Program-made: the position numbers and the translations under genes
In this document: piece after piece, positions 42,952 through 51,752 of the stretch
How the letters are laid out: the number at the start of each line of letters is the position of its first letter
How positions within the stretch are numbered: the first letter of the stretch is position 1
Assembly (NCBI RefSeq): GCF_963676735.1
Contig: NZ_OY781464.1
Span: 4,931,001-4,995,000, forward strand
DNA from: an uncultured Draconibacterium sp.
Lineage (GTDB): Bacteria > Bacteroidota > Bacteroidia > Bacteroidales > Prolixibacteraceae
Direction: 5' to 3'
DNA: 64,000 nucleotides
Notes under the pieces: model-generated
The model's input: the letters and a program-made list of their open reading frames with translations, nothing else
What the model was told of the DNA's origin: nothing
Database searches by the model: none

Positions 42952-42967
42952 GTCTCCCGAAGGAGAC
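42952..42967 (-). promoter_or_regulatory. Small GTCTCC hairpin with TTCG loop
   Basis: On the minus strand GTCTCC-TTCG-GGAGAC is a perfect 6-bp stem closed by a stable UUCG tetraloop, between the glycosyltransferase stop and the tsaC start. No T run follows directly, so it may be a processing or stability element. Confidence 0.4.
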
Positions 42968-43007
42968 CAGATACTTTAAAAAGAAGCGAGAAGAAAAATT
43001 GAATCCC

Positions 43008-44117
43008 TTACTTTATTAATTCGGTGTACAAAGAAACTAATTTCTCCACATATTTTTTGGGTTGAAACTCGTTGGCTCTTATTCTTCCCTTCATGATTAA
43101 TTCTTTTCGAAAATTGGTGTCGGTAAGAATCTTTTCCATGTTATTCCCCAGTTCTTCAATATTGGTTGGCGAGCACAATACTGCTGCATCGCCGGCAGTC
43201 TCGGGCAAGCACGATGCGTTTGAGGTAATTACCGGGCAACCACAGGCCATTGATTCGATAACGGGCAGGCCAAATCCTTCAAAAACAGAAATGTAAATGG
43301 AAAGGCGCGCCAACTGGTAGATTGCAGCCAGATCGTTTTCCGGTATGTTTTTTAAAAAGATGACTCGGTTCTGCAGTTTCTTTTCAGCAATGTATTTATG
43401 AATGTCGTTGCAGTAGGAGGTGGGATTACCCACCAAAACCAGTGGTAACTGTATGTTTTTTTCTACCATTGCCTTTAGAATCGAAAGCTGGTTTTTTCGC
43501 TCTTCCACCGTGCCAACAGCAAGCACAAATTCTTTTGGTAATTTATATTTTTCTTTTACCCTGCCCGTGTTTGCATTTTCAAAAAACAGCGGCGAAATGG
43601 CCTGATGAACCACTTCAATTTTGGAGGGCTCAATATCTATAAAATCGATAATGTCGGCTTTGGTTTGCTCGCTAATGGCTAAAATTCGGGTGGCAGCATT
43701 GCAGGCGTATTTTGTTTTTCGGAAATAAATGGCGCGGTCGAGGGTTTTGTAAAATTGAGGGTAACGAATAAAAATCAAATCGTGAATGGTAACCAGTGTT
43801 GGGATGGTGGCTTTATGCATGCCCTTTGGCAATTCGTTACTTAAGCCGTGAAAAAGGTTGACTCCTGTTTGTTCAATTTCTTCGCTAAGCTGCAACGAGC
43901 GCCAAATGGCTTTTTTAATTTCGGAGTTGGCCTGTTCCGGAGCAATAATATCGAATTTCTCCTGCTCCTCCAGCATGTTGCTTTTTATTTCAGGAGTAAA
44001 TAATGTATACTGATGTTCCGGAAAATACTTGGCCAGGGCATTTAAGGTGTTTCTGCTGTAATTTCCTAAACCCGATGTGTTGAGAAAAGCTCGTTTTGCA
44101 TCGTATCCAATCTTCAT
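43008..44117 (-). CDS. Glycosyltransferase, GT4 family (GT-B fold)
   Basis: A 369-residue GT-B enzyme. The acceptor half starts MKIGYDAKRAFLNTSGLGNY and includes FHGLSNELPKG and VTIHDLIFIRYP. The donor half has FVLAVGTVEERKNQ and the GT4 signature FEGFGLPVIESMACGCPVI (the E-x7-E motif). It transfers a sugar from a nucleotide donor, probably in cell-surface glycan or lipid glycosylation; donor and acceptor are unknown. No polysaccharide cluster surrounds it. Confidence 0.92.
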   Translation of the reverse strand: MKIGYDAKRAFLNTSGLGNYSRNTLNALAKYFPEHQYTLFTPEIKSNMLEEQEKFDIIAPEQANSEIKKAIWRSLQLSEEIEQTGVNLFHGLSNELPKGMHKATIPTLVTIHDLIFIRYPQFYKTLDRAIYFRKTKYACNAATRILAISEQTKADIIDFIDIEPSKIEVVHQAISPLFFENANTGRVKEKYKLPKEFVLAVGTVEERKNQLSILKAMVEKNIQLPLVLVGNPTSYCNDIHKYIAEKKLQNRVIFLKNIPENDLAAIYQLARLSIYISVFEGFGLPVIESMACGCPVITSNASCLPETAGDAAVLCSPTNIEELGNNMEKILTDTNFRKELIMKGRIRANEFQPKKYVEKLVSLYTELIK

Positions 44118-44149
44118 TGTTCCTGTTGTTTTCTGTGCTCTTAAAAATA

Positions 44150-44180
44150 CAAAAAAGGCCGGGTTTTGGTGCCCGGCCTT
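44150..44180 (-). terminator. Terminator after lysA
   Basis: AAGGCCGGG and CCCGGCCTT form a perfect 9-bp stem with an 8-base loop; on the lysA strand it is followed by a T run. Confidence 0.92.
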
Positions 44181-44207
44181 ATTAATTTATTGTGAAGTAT
44201 GAGTTTC

Positions 44208-45467
44208 TTAAAAGTCTTTTACTCCATCGAAGTCGAGCGTTGCAAAATAATCCGCGAGCGTTTCAGCACGTCGAATCTCTGCTACGTCGCCATTTTCGCG
44301 CAACAACAACTCGGCCGATTTTAGTTTTCCGTTGTAGTTAAAACCCATCGAGTGGCCGTGTGCGCCGGTGTCGTGAATAACAACAATGTCTTCCGGCTCA
44401 ATTTCCGGCAACATACGGTCGATGGCAAACTTATCGTTGTTTTCGCACAACGAACCGGTAACATCGTATTTTACATTGGCCACCTCGTTTTCTTTACCCA
44501 TTACGGTAATATGATGATAGGCTCCGTAAAGCGCCGGGCGCATTAGGTTGGTCATGCAGGCATCCAATCCGGCATACGTTTTATAGGTTTTTTTAATGTG
44601 GCGTACTTTGGTTACCAAATAACCGTATGGTCCGGTTATGGCACGCCCCGATTCGAAGAATATTTTTAATGGCGCCAGTCCGGCATTAACGATTATTTCG
44701 TTGTAAAGTTTTTGTACTCCTTTGCTAACAAATTCAAGGTCAACCGGTTTTTCTCCTGGTTTGTAGGGAATTCCAATTCCGCCACCCAGGTTGGCAAACT
44801 CAATGCTGATACCTGTTTTTTCGTATACTTCAACAATGAGTTTGAAAAGCAACTCGGCAGTTTCAACAAAGTAATTTGAGTCTAATTCGTTTGACGCTAC
44901 CATGGTATGAATTCCAAAATGTTTTACACCTTTTTCTTTCAAAATCCGGTAGCCTTCAATCATTTGCTCGTGTGTAAAACCATATTTGGCTTCTTCCGGA
45001 TGCCCGATAATCAGGTTCCCCTTTTTTAAATCGCCCGGATTGTAGCGCATACAAATGGTGTCGGGCAAACCAACGTGTTTGTCAACAAAATCAATGTGCG
45101 AAATGTCGTCGAGGTTGATAATGGCACCCAAATCTTTTGCCAGCTGAAATTCGTAGGCAGGTGTATCGTTCGATGTCAGCATTATTTCATCGCCACTCAT
45201 ACCAATTCGTTTTGCCAGCTCAAGCTCAGCAATCGAACTGCAGTCGATTCCAAAACCTTCTTCACGCAAAATTTTCATCAGGTAGGGATTTGGAGCAGAT
45301 TTAATAGCATAGTACTCTTTAAATCCTTCGTTCCACGAAAAGGCATTTTTAAAATAACGGGCATTTTCGCGAATGGCTTTTTCGTCGTAAATATGAAAGG
45401 GGGTAGGAAATTTTTCAATAATTGTGTTAAGCTGGTCTTTTGAAAAAGGTAGTTTTTTGTCTGCCAT
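44208..45467 (-). CDS. lysA: Diaminopimelate decarboxylase
   Basis: A 419-residue fold-III PLP enzyme: TPFHIYDEKAIRENAR, YYAIKSAPNPYL with the PLP lysine, HFGIHTMVASN, NLGGGIGIPY, FESGRAITGPYG and GSLCENNDKFA, HDTGAHGHSMGFNYN near the C-terminus. It decarboxylates meso-diaminopimelate to lysine. The family also contains carboxynorspermidine and other decarboxylases, but length and the C-terminal motifs fit LysA-type enzymes. A -7 element precedes the start; the gene is monocistronic. Confidence 0.87.
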   Translation of the reverse strand: MADKKLPFSKDQLNTIIEKFPTPFHIYDEKAIRENARYFKNAFSWNEGFKEYYAIKSAPNPYLMKILREEGFGIDCSSIAELELAKRIGMSGDEIMLTSNDTPAYEFQLAKDLGAIINLDDISHIDFVDKHVGLPDTICMRYNPGDLKKGNLIIGHPEEAKYGFTHEQMIEGYRILKEKGVKHFGIHTMVASNELDSNYFVETAELLFKLIVEVYEKTGISIEFANLGGGIGIPYKPGEKPVDLEFVSKGVQKLYNEIIVNAGLAPLKIFFESGRAITGPYGYLVTKVRHIKKTYKTYAGLDACMTNLMRPALYGAYHHITVMGKENEVANVKYDVTGSLCENNDKFAIDRMLPEIEPEDIVVIHDTGAHGHSMGFNYNGKLKSAELLLRENGDVAEIRRAETLADYFATLDFDGVKDF

Positions 45468-45490
45468 AACGTCTTGAAATTTTAGAGAGG

Positions 45491-45498
45491 CAAAATTA
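45491..45498 (-). promoter_or_regulatory. -7 promoter element of lysA
   Basis: The minus strand reads TAATTTTG, an exact TAnnTTTG match, 24 bases before the lysA ATG. Confidence 0.55.
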
Positions 45499-45635
45499 CA
45501 CTTTCTATCTGATTTTTATAGAATTGTTCTAAATAATGATTTTTGAATTAACTGGAAGTTTACAATTACGAGCGTTTTTTGAAAAAACATTTTCTCAACA
45601 AAGTGTTTTCAATTTCCTCATAGGTATGAAAGTCA

Positions 45636-45670
45636 AAAAGGATTCTTCTAACTTTAAAAGAATCCTTTTA
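45636..45670 (-). terminator. Terminator after the 45.7-49.3 kb leftward gene block
   Basis: AAAAGGATTCTT and AAGAATCCTTTT form a perfect 12-bp stem around an unpaired loop, with A/T flanks. It ends 34 bases beyond the stop of the lipoprotein gene. Confidence 0.85.
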
Positions 45671-45703
45671 TTAGAATATTATTATGAATTGAGCGCTTAG
45701 CTC

Positions 45704-46204
45704 TTATTGTTTCTGTTGGTTGCGAAAATACTGAATTGCTCTGTTTTCGTAGCTTTCCTGATATGATAACCAAGTCCGCCATGATAGAGAATCCAACGAA
45801 CCATTTGTGTAAATTTTTGATAATTCGTTGTTAAACAATTTCATATCGTTATCAAGCTTGTGATATGTTATTTCATTTTTATTTTTTACTAACTTAAAGC
45901 TGTTCTCATTTGAAGAGAAAATTTCGCCTTTCATAAATGGAGCAACTGGTTTAAAAGATTTTTTTATAGATCCCCGAAAAGTCCACAATGTATCGGCTTC
46001 GATAAAATAATTGATGCTATAATATTTATTTTCAACATTTGAAAAATCAAATACAAACATACAGGTATCATTTGCGTGTATTTCTTTGTAATATCCATTC
46101 TCAACATACCACCATCTGCCCGAAATGGAAAAATTATTCTTTGTATTGTTTTGGCAGCCAAGAAATAAAATAAGTATTCCAATGTATAATAATTTTCTTT
46201 TCAT
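45704..46204 (-). CDS. Lipoprotein, unknown function
   Basis: A 166-residue protein with a lipoprotein signal (LFLGCQNN, Cys17), then a beta-rich segment (ISGRWWYVENGYYKEI, INYFIEADTLWTFRG) and a helical C-terminus. It resembles small Bacteroidota lipocalin-like lipoproteins in general pattern but no family is recognised. It is the last of four consecutive leftward genes for exported proteins, 160 bases from its upstream neighbour, and uses A/T-rich codons like them. Confidence 0.65.
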   Translation of the reverse strand: MKRKLLYIGILILFLGCQNNTKNNFSISGRWWYVENGYYKEIHANDTCMFVFDFSNVENKYYSINYFIEADTLWTFRGSIKKSFKPVAPFMKGEIFSSNENSFKLVKNKNEITYHKLDNDMKLFNNELSKIYTNGSLDSLSWRTWLSYQESYENRAIQYFRNQQKQ

Positions 46205-46363
46205 GATATATTATTTGCCGTATTTCATATGACAATCTTCTTGCGCTGGAATCCATATCAAATGGGTGTCGACATAAAAAAGGAATCTTCTTATATCATA
46301 ATCATGTCAATCTTTAGGGTGATAAATAAAGTCAGTGCAACCAACAAGGAAACGCTGAGTATG

Positions 46364-47020
46364 TTAGTAGACTCCATTTCCTTTTTGTGTGATTTTTCTA
46401 AAATATTCTTCTTTATCAAAATCATAGAATAAATGAATTGGGCCGTTTAAATAAAAGTCTTCGGGAAATTTCTTTCTGTATTTTTCTAATTCTTCAATAG
46501 CTTTGCTTTTCCCCTCAGTAAAGTTAAACATAAAGGCCCTATTGAACATCATTTGTGTATTGTTTATATTGTTGGCAATTTGTTGTTCATATTTATGAAT
46601 TGACAGTTTATAATATTTAGTGGCGTTCACAGAGTCGCCTAGTAAATAATATGCATGCCCAATACTGCCATAGATACTCGCCTGATTTTTGAACTTATTA
46701 ATAGACTCCAAGTTAAATCTGATATAAGATTTGTATTCTTTTTTCCACAATAGAATTTTTCCTTTAAATAAAAGGAATTTAACCGAATCGGGGTAATGAG
46801 TGGTAATCTGGTCAAAAACTTTTAAAGCAGTATTTAACGATTCTTCATCAAACTGGTTCTCTTTTAACTCCTCAATTTGTTGCTTCATTGCATATTCTGC
46901 TATAGCAACACTTTTTTCGTCATCACCTAATCCTAAATTAAATTGATTTTGATTATTATGTTTATTTTGGCAACTAACTAATGCTATCAAAAGAATTATG
47001 AATATGTATTTTATTTCCAT
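46364..47020 (-). CDS. TPR-type lipoprotein
   Basis: A 218-residue protein with signal peptide and lipobox (ALVSCQNK, Cys17), followed by helical tetratricopeptide-like units (KVFDQITTHYPDSVKFLLFK, IYGSIGHAYYLLGDSVNATK, AIEELEKYRKKFPEDFYL). It probably works as a periplasmic or membrane-anchored protein-interaction scaffold. Its ATG overlaps the stop of the upstream Gly/Ser-rich gene by ten bases, implying coupling. Confidence 0.7.
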   Translation of the reverse strand: MEIKYIFIILLIALVSCQNKHNNQNQFNLGLGDDEKSVAIAEYAMKQQIEELKENQFDEESLNTALKVFDQITTHYPDSVKFLLFKGKILLWKKEYKSYIRFNLESINKFKNQASIYGSIGHAYYLLGDSVNATKYYKLSIHKYEQQIANNINNTQMMFNRAFMFNFTEGKSKAIEELEKYRKKFPEDFYLNGPIHLFYDFDKEEYFRKITQKGNGVY

Positions 47021-47790
47021 TGTTCTATATTTAGTAGTTCTATATTTTTATTTAAGTCAGCTATAATTCCTGTATAATTTCCAGTAAAATCTTGGATTGT
47101 AAATCCTAAAAATAGTTTGGAGCTATACGAATCATTACAATTAGGAACAGGTGGGGCAGTAATACTTCCATAACCAATGAAATTATACGAAGAATCATAA
47201 ATATCGCCATTTGGGCTTGGACCGTTTAAAAGACAATATCCGATTTCAATACTGTTTTTTAAGAGTCTGATATTACCCCAAAAATCAGCTGAGTAATATA
47301 GGTTATTGAACATTGCAGAACCGCTTCCACTTAGTGTATTCCCTGATAATTTCATATTTGAGCTATAAGAACAGGTCCCATTTAGACCGCCACCTTCTAC
47401 AGGGACGTAATTGACATCAATGCCCGAACTATTAATACTAAAGTTATTGTATATACAATTTTGCTCAACAGGATTATTGTTTGATGAACTACTGCTATTT
47501 CCCCCTCCCGAAGAAGTCTCATCAGTTGGAGACTCGGTGGTTGAAGTTCCAGTATCTCCTGTGTCGCCACCACCACCGCCTCCTGAGCTGCCAGAAACAG
47601 TAATTTCCTCTATATAACCGTGGCAATCAAAAAATGTCATAGTATTAGTGGTCGGGCTGAATTCCATATGATCACAAATATAAGTGGTTCCATCGTATTC
47701 TAATGCTATGTAAGCTTGTGCTCTATTTGTAGTTAAAAGTATTACAGACAAAATAGATATGAATTGAATGAAATTAGTTATTTTACTCAT
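47011..47790 (-). CDS. Exported Gly/Ser-rich protein, unknown function
   Basis: A 259-residue protein with a signal peptide (cleavage near AQA). A short N-terminal part with two cysteines (TYICDHMEF, FFDCHGYIEE) is joined by a low-complexity Gly/Ser/Thr/Asn linker (residues about 66-108, including six consecutive Gly) to a C-terminal part with four further cysteines (NCIYNN, GTCSYS, GYCLLN, NCNDSY), enough for disulfide pairing. No sorting domain or family is recognised. It lies 12 bases after the Sel1-repeat T9SS gene and overlaps the TPR lipoprotein gene. Confidence 0.65.
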   Translation of the reverse strand: MSKITNFIQFISILSVILLTTNRAQAYIALEYDGTTYICDHMEFSPTTNTMTFFDCHGYIEEITVSGSSGGGGGGDTGDTGTSTTESPTDETSSGGGNSSSSSNNNPVEQNCIYNNFSINSSGIDVNYVPVEGGGLNGTCSYSSNMKLSGNTLSGSGSAMFNNLYYSADFWGNIRLLKNSIEIGYCLLNGPSPNGDIYDSSYNFIGYGSITAPPVPNCNDSYSSKLFLGFTIQDFTGNYTGIIADLNKNIELLNIEQWK

Positions 47791-47802
47791 GTTTGTAGGA
47801 TT

Positions 47803-49308
47803 TTATTGTTTTATAATGGCACTTGAATAAACTTGGTTATTATGGACCAATTGTATAAAATAACTTCCGGGTTTTTCACTAATCGAAGTAGCAGTGGAGT
47901 ACTTCCCGATCATTTTATAAGTATCATTTTCAATTGTTTTGATTAATTGCCCATTGATGTCAATAAGGTTAAGCTGAACACTGCCAGGTTCTAAAACATT
48001 ATACTGTATTGTTATATTACTAGATGTAGGATTTGGATAAACAGATAATTGAATCTTTCGATTTTTATCATTTTCTTTAACAATATTATTCAATTCAACA
48101 GCAAATATATCCTTATTCAAAACCGTGTCTTGATTATTCTCTATGTTAACAGCTTTTAATACAATGTTACATGGCCTAAAGGGCTCATTGATATTTGGAT
48201 TCGAAAGTTTGAGATCACCTATGAGAAATATTTCATCATCAATTACCTGGTATTCGAATTGCCCTTCCTTTATAGACCATTTTTCAGGTTGTCCGTAAGC
48301 CCATTCAAATTCTAACTCAAGATTTTTGAAGAACAAACTATTCCCGACTTTGATAGAGTTAAAAGGGAGTTTACTGGAGCTTTCTAAATTCCAGTTTCCG
48401 TTTACATTATAGCCATCTTGATTAAGAGTGAGATTCAAAATCATTTGTTCTTCGTTCTTTTGTTTTGACCAATCATAGATAAACAACATTCCTTGCCATT
48501 TACCTCCTATTTGCATTGCTGGCCTTTTGTCATCTGCTTTGAGATCGAAAAATCCTTGCAGGGCAATTGGAATTTGATAAGAAGAATTGTTAGATATTTG
48601 AGCTGATTTATTCTTTTTATTTGCCTCTGTTTGTTTTTTCTTTTTTACTTCTTCGAGTCTGACCTTTGATTGTTTATAACCGCGTTTATCACATTCGATA
48701 TAAAGTTTCTCTGCTTTATCGAGGTCCGCTTTTGTTCCATGCCCATTTTCATAACAATAGGCAAGTAAATGTTTTCCGGCTGTGATATCCGCATCGGAGC
48801 TTAATTGTGCCAACTCAAAAGCAGTAATATAGTTTTGTTTTACGCCGAAGCCTTTGAAATACATGTAAGCCAGAAAATAATTACCGGCCGGATTTCCTGC
48901 ATCAACTGAACGTTGGAACCATTCAACAGCCGTTTCAAAATTTTGTGGGACAATTTTTCCCTCTTTGTAGATAAGCCCTACTTTATACATGGCATGCATA
49001 TCACCATTTTCAGCTGATAAATTATACCATTCAAAGGCTTTTAGTTTGTCTTTTTTGGTACCTAATCCTTTCTCGTACATTTCGGCTACTATAAATTGGG
49101 CAGTTGCACTTCCCAAATTAGCAGCTTCATTAAATTCTGAAAGCGCAAGAATCCTATTATTTTTAATCGAATTGTCTTTCATCAGTTCCATGCCTTTTTT
49201 TATGATGGCCCGGATTTCTGGATCGGATGAGACTACATGATATTCCGGATCCTGTGCATGAACGATTGAGTTAACAAATAGTAAGAAAAGTAAATATTTA
49301 AATTTCAT
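47803..49308 (-). CDS. Sel1-repeat protein with T9SS sorting domain
   Basis: A 501-residue exported protein. A signal peptide (MKFKYLLFLLFVNSIVHAQ) is followed by Sel1-like helical repeats (about residues 50-215; ATAQFIVAEMYEKGLGTKKD, MYKVGLIYKEGK, GNYFLAYMYFKGFGVKQN, GKHLLAYCYENGHGTKAD). A Lys-rich linker, a beta-rich domain (about 245-390) and a C-terminal T9SS type A domain (LSVYPNPTSSNITIQY to the end) complete it. It is likely displayed on the cell surface as a binding scaffold. The ATG at 49308 starts the signal peptide. It heads the leftward block. Confidence 0.82.
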   Translation of the reverse strand: MKFKYLLFLLFVNSIVHAQDPEYHVVSSDPEIRAIIKKGMELMKDNSIKNNRILALSEFNEAANLGSATAQFIVAEMYEKGLGTKKDKLKAFEWYNLSAENGDMHAMYKVGLIYKEGKIVPQNFETAVEWFQRSVDAGNPAGNYFLAYMYFKGFGVKQNYITAFELAQLSSDADITAGKHLLAYCYENGHGTKADLDKAEKLYIECDKRGYKQSKVRLEEVKKKKQTEANKKNKSAQISNNSSYQIPIALQGFFDLKADDKRPAMQIGGKWQGMLFIYDWSKQKNEEQMILNLTLNQDGYNVNGNWNLESSSKLPFNSIKVGNSLFFKNLELEFEWAYGQPEKWSIKEGQFEYQVIDDEIFLIGDLKLSNPNINEPFRPCNIVLKAVNIENNQDTVLNKDIFAVELNNIVKENDKNRKIQLSVYPNPTSSNITIQYNVLEPGSVQLNLIDINGQLIKTIENDTYKMIGKYSTATSISEKPGSYFIQLVHNNQVYSSAIIKQ

Positions 49309-49421
49309 AATTAATAGCACATTTGTGAATAAATCAGCGAGATGCCCTACTATTACAAATGATAACTTGCAAAAGTGTGTTCCGGATATTAGTCTTGTGC
49401 GGGCGGTTTTTCAAAACTGGC

Positions 49422-49472
49422 TGCCTCCCCGGGCCGGGAACAAAGTAATGCGTGAACTCATCCCCGGGGAGG
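49422..49472. repeat. GC-rich 11-bp perfect inverted repeat
   Basis: GCCTCCCCGGG (49422-49432) and CCCGGGGAGGC (49462-49472) are exact complements separated by 29 bases. It is far more GC-rich than its surroundings and no T run follows immediately, although T-rich sequence begins about 15 bases later. Confidence 0.75.
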
Positions 49473-49619
49473 CTTACCTCACGAATTTATTTTTTCCTAT
49501 TTGGGTTAATCGTCTCATTCTGTCTTTTTACGTCCTGCCTGGGTTTAATAGACTGGGGGTTTTGTTACATTCTGTAATAAAGGTATGCTAATTAATGTCG
49601 AAATAAAAAATTAGTTTTA

Positions 49620-49628
49620 CCCCCCCCC
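49620..49628. repeat. Homopolymer tract of nine C
   Basis: Nine consecutive C lie in the gap between the FAD dehydrogenase and the Sel1-repeat gene, about 310 bases upstream of the latter's start. Long homopolymers in A/T-rich DNA can vary by slippage. Confidence 0.7.
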
Positions 49629-49790
49629 ATTTTATTGTTAAATGATAGGCGTTGGTTATCTGTATGTTAGGTTATAGGAACTGTTTCTGTGTTATATAAC
49701 ATAAATAATCTATAAGACTCTTGGGGGTTACCTTTTGATTTTTTTGGGAGTATATTATGATAGTCGTTTGTGTATTGTTTTAGAATTTTG

Positions 49791-51323
49791 TCATTTTTCT
49801 ACAAAATTCATCGCTGCCTTAATCCCATCAGCAGCGCTTGAAATAATTCCACCTGCATAGCCGCTGCCTTCGCCAATAATGTAAATATTATCGAAGCCTT
49901 TGCATAAACCATTCCTGTCGCGAATTACCTGAACGGGTGATGAGGTTTTACTTTCGAAACCCAGCAGGTTGCCATTTTCAAAACCACGCATTTTACGGAT
50001 AAAATCCTGCAAGCCAACCTGCATCGACTCAACAACCGGTTGGGGTAGTAAGTCCCAAAGCGGAGCCGGTTTTAATCCCAACGGATAACTGGTTTCGAAC
50101 TGCGATCCTTTGCCTTTTTGTTTGAGGAAGTCGTTGATGGAACATGCCGGCGCAGCATAACCTTCAGCATATTGGTAAAAGCTTTCTTCCAGTTGTTGCA
50201 GCTTGTCGAGCGCTTCAATGGGCGAAACCGTTTTGCCTGCCAGCTCGTCGGGGTGAATGGCGGCTACGCAGGCGGCGTTGGCGAAATTGCCGTTTCGTTT
50301 GTAGTAGCTCATCCCGTTTACAATGTTAGTGTTTTCGTAGGCAGCTGCCGGAACTACCATGCCGCCGGGGCACATGCAAAATGAAAAAACGGAATGTTTG
50401 CCGTCGGCTTGCGAAGTAAGGCGGTACTCGGCGGCTTTCACTCCCTGAAGTTCTGGTTTTCCCCATTGAGCACGGTTTATGATTTCCTGAGAGTGTTCCA
50501 TTCGGCTGCCAATGGCAAAGTTTTTTGTGCGGAAAGGAATACCTCTTTTTATCAGCATTTTGTAGGTTTCGAAAGCGGAATGACCGGGTGCAATAAACAA
50601 GGCCTCGGCCGGTAAATTTCCTTTTGATGTGATTACCTCCTTAACTTTTGAATTAACAATCACCACATCTTCCAGCATCGTTTCAAACAGCAACTTGCCT
50701 CCCAAACTTTCAAATGCTTCACGTAGGTTTTTTACAATTTTACGCAGGTTGTCGGTTCCCAAATGTGGATGAGTCATATATAAAATCTCATCCGGGGCAC
50801 CGGCTTCTACATAACTTTCAAGAATAAACTGTTTTTCTTTTGAAATGCGTTTAGAGCGCGAAGTCAGTTTTCCGTCAGAAAATGTTCCGGCACCACCTTC
50901 GCCAAAAGCGTAATTGTTTTGCGCGTTAAAATATCCTGTTTTTTCAAAAGTGGAAATGGCTTTCCCGCGTGTTTTAACATCCGACCCGCGCTCGATGAGA
51001 GTAACATTAAAACCGGCTTTTTGCAATACAAAAGCATTAAAAAAACCGGCAGGCCCGCTACCAACAACAACAACTTTTTTATTGCTTTTCTTGTAAGGTA
51101 TTTCAAGCCTTTCTTTCTCAACTTTTTCGTTACTTTTAATTTCGGGCGATGTTACAATAGCTTTTACCAACCAGTGGATGTTCGATTTATTCCGGGCATC
51201 CAAACTTTTGGTTTCCAGCGCGAACGAAAAGTTTTTAATCCGTAGCGTTTTGGCAATTTTTTCGTGCAGTAGCTCGGTGCTGTAGTTGGTTGGTAATTTA
51301 AATGATACTGTTGTTGTTCCCAT
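49791..51323 (-). CDS. FAD-dependent dehydrogenase (COG2509-type)
   Basis: A 510-residue cytoplasmic flavoprotein. An N-terminal domain of about 85 residues is followed by the FAD-binding VVVVGSGPAGFFNAFVL, then ERGSDVKTRGK, NNYAFGEGGAGTFSDGKLTSR, APGHSAFETYKML, CPGGMVVPAA and the C-terminal FAD motif NIYIIGEGSGYAGGIISSAADG. This matches the widespread uncharacterised FAD-dependent dehydrogenases related to geranylgeranyl reductase-like and HI0933-like proteins. The substrate is unknown. The gene has its own -7 element and no partner. Confidence 0.88.
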   Translation of the reverse strand: MGTTTVSFKLPTNYSTELLHEKIAKTLRIKNFSFALETKSLDARNKSNIHWLVKAIVTSPEIKSNEKVEKERLEIPYKKSNKKVVVVGSGPAGFFNAFVLQKAGFNVTLIERGSDVKTRGKAISTFEKTGYFNAQNNYAFGEGGAGTFSDGKLTSRSKRISKEKQFILESYVEAGAPDEILYMTHPHLGTDNLRKIVKNLREAFESLGGKLLFETMLEDVVIVNSKVKEVITSKGNLPAEALFIAPGHSAFETYKMLIKRGIPFRTKNFAIGSRMEHSQEIINRAQWGKPELQGVKAAEYRLTSQADGKHSVFSFCMCPGGMVVPAAAYENTNIVNGMSYYKRNGNFANAACVAAIHPDELAGKTVSPIEALDKLQQLEESFYQYAEGYAAPACSINDFLKQKGKGSQFETSYPLGLKPAPLWDLLPQPVVESMQVGLQDFIRKMRGFENGNLLGFESKTSSPVQVIRDRNGLCKGFDNIYIIGEGSGYAGGIISSAADGIKAAMNFVEK

Positions 51324-51752
51324 TTGCTTGATAATTAGAAGTCAAAAATACGGAAAGATTGGTAGCACAGGAAGCTTTTTTCTAACCCGGGAAATAAAAT
51401 CTGAAAATTCACTTATGGTTGGTGTTGTAAACCAGGGTTGGGCACCTGCAGGCAATTGAGAGAAATAAAAGGTACAGGTTTCTGTAAGCCATTTTAAAAA
51501 GCAAAAAATCATTGTAACGTAATTAAAAGTTGTGCGTCACATAATATGAAAACAAAACAGCACCGCTTCAAAGCCGGAAAACAAAAACAGGAAAGAATCA
51601 ATTTTTCACATACTAAAATCGGGAGTTGGTCGAAAAAATAGAAAGGTTAAACCCTTTTTTCGTCAAATTTAAACTGAAAACAAAAAACAAGGCAACAATT
51701 TGCCACAGAAAACAGCCTGAAGGATTTTCTTCAGAAAAAACAAGTTCAAGCC
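51324..51752. other. Divergent promoter region between FAD dehydrogenase and efflux operon
   Basis: On the minus strand a TATTTTTG element at 51343-51350 serves the FAD dehydrogenase. A 31-codon basic frame at 51546-51641 has no supporting features. No convincing -33/-7 pair was found for the efflux operon, and no operator-like palindrome stands out. Confidence 0.5.

Larger units (their letters stand above)
49309..49790. other. 482-base intergenic region with GC-rich palindrome and C tract
   Basis: No credible gene; an 88-codon rightward frame (49325-49591) runs through a palindrome and is judged spurious. Contents are the inverted repeat at 49422-49472, a run of nine C at 49620-49628 and G-rich runs near 49555 and 49721. 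The promoter of the leftward Sel1 gene should lie here but no TAnnTTTG was identified with confidence. Confidence 0.5.

Noticed and set aside
42837..43019. A rightward frame opposite tsaC
   Set aside because: Antisense shadow of a well-supported gene.
46229..46432. A 67-codon rightward frame between two lipoprotein genes
   Set aside because: It overlaps the 3' end of the TPR lipoprotein gene on the other strand and has A/T-driven composition without features.
49325..49591. An 88-codon rightward frame beside the Sel1-repeat gene
   Set aside because: It reads through the GC-rich palindrome and has no recognisable domain; the palindrome better explains the absence of stops.
51546..51641. A 31-codon basic frame upstream of the efflux operon
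   Set aside because: High Lys/Gln content is expected from A-rich sequence; no promoter, terminator or homologue supports it.
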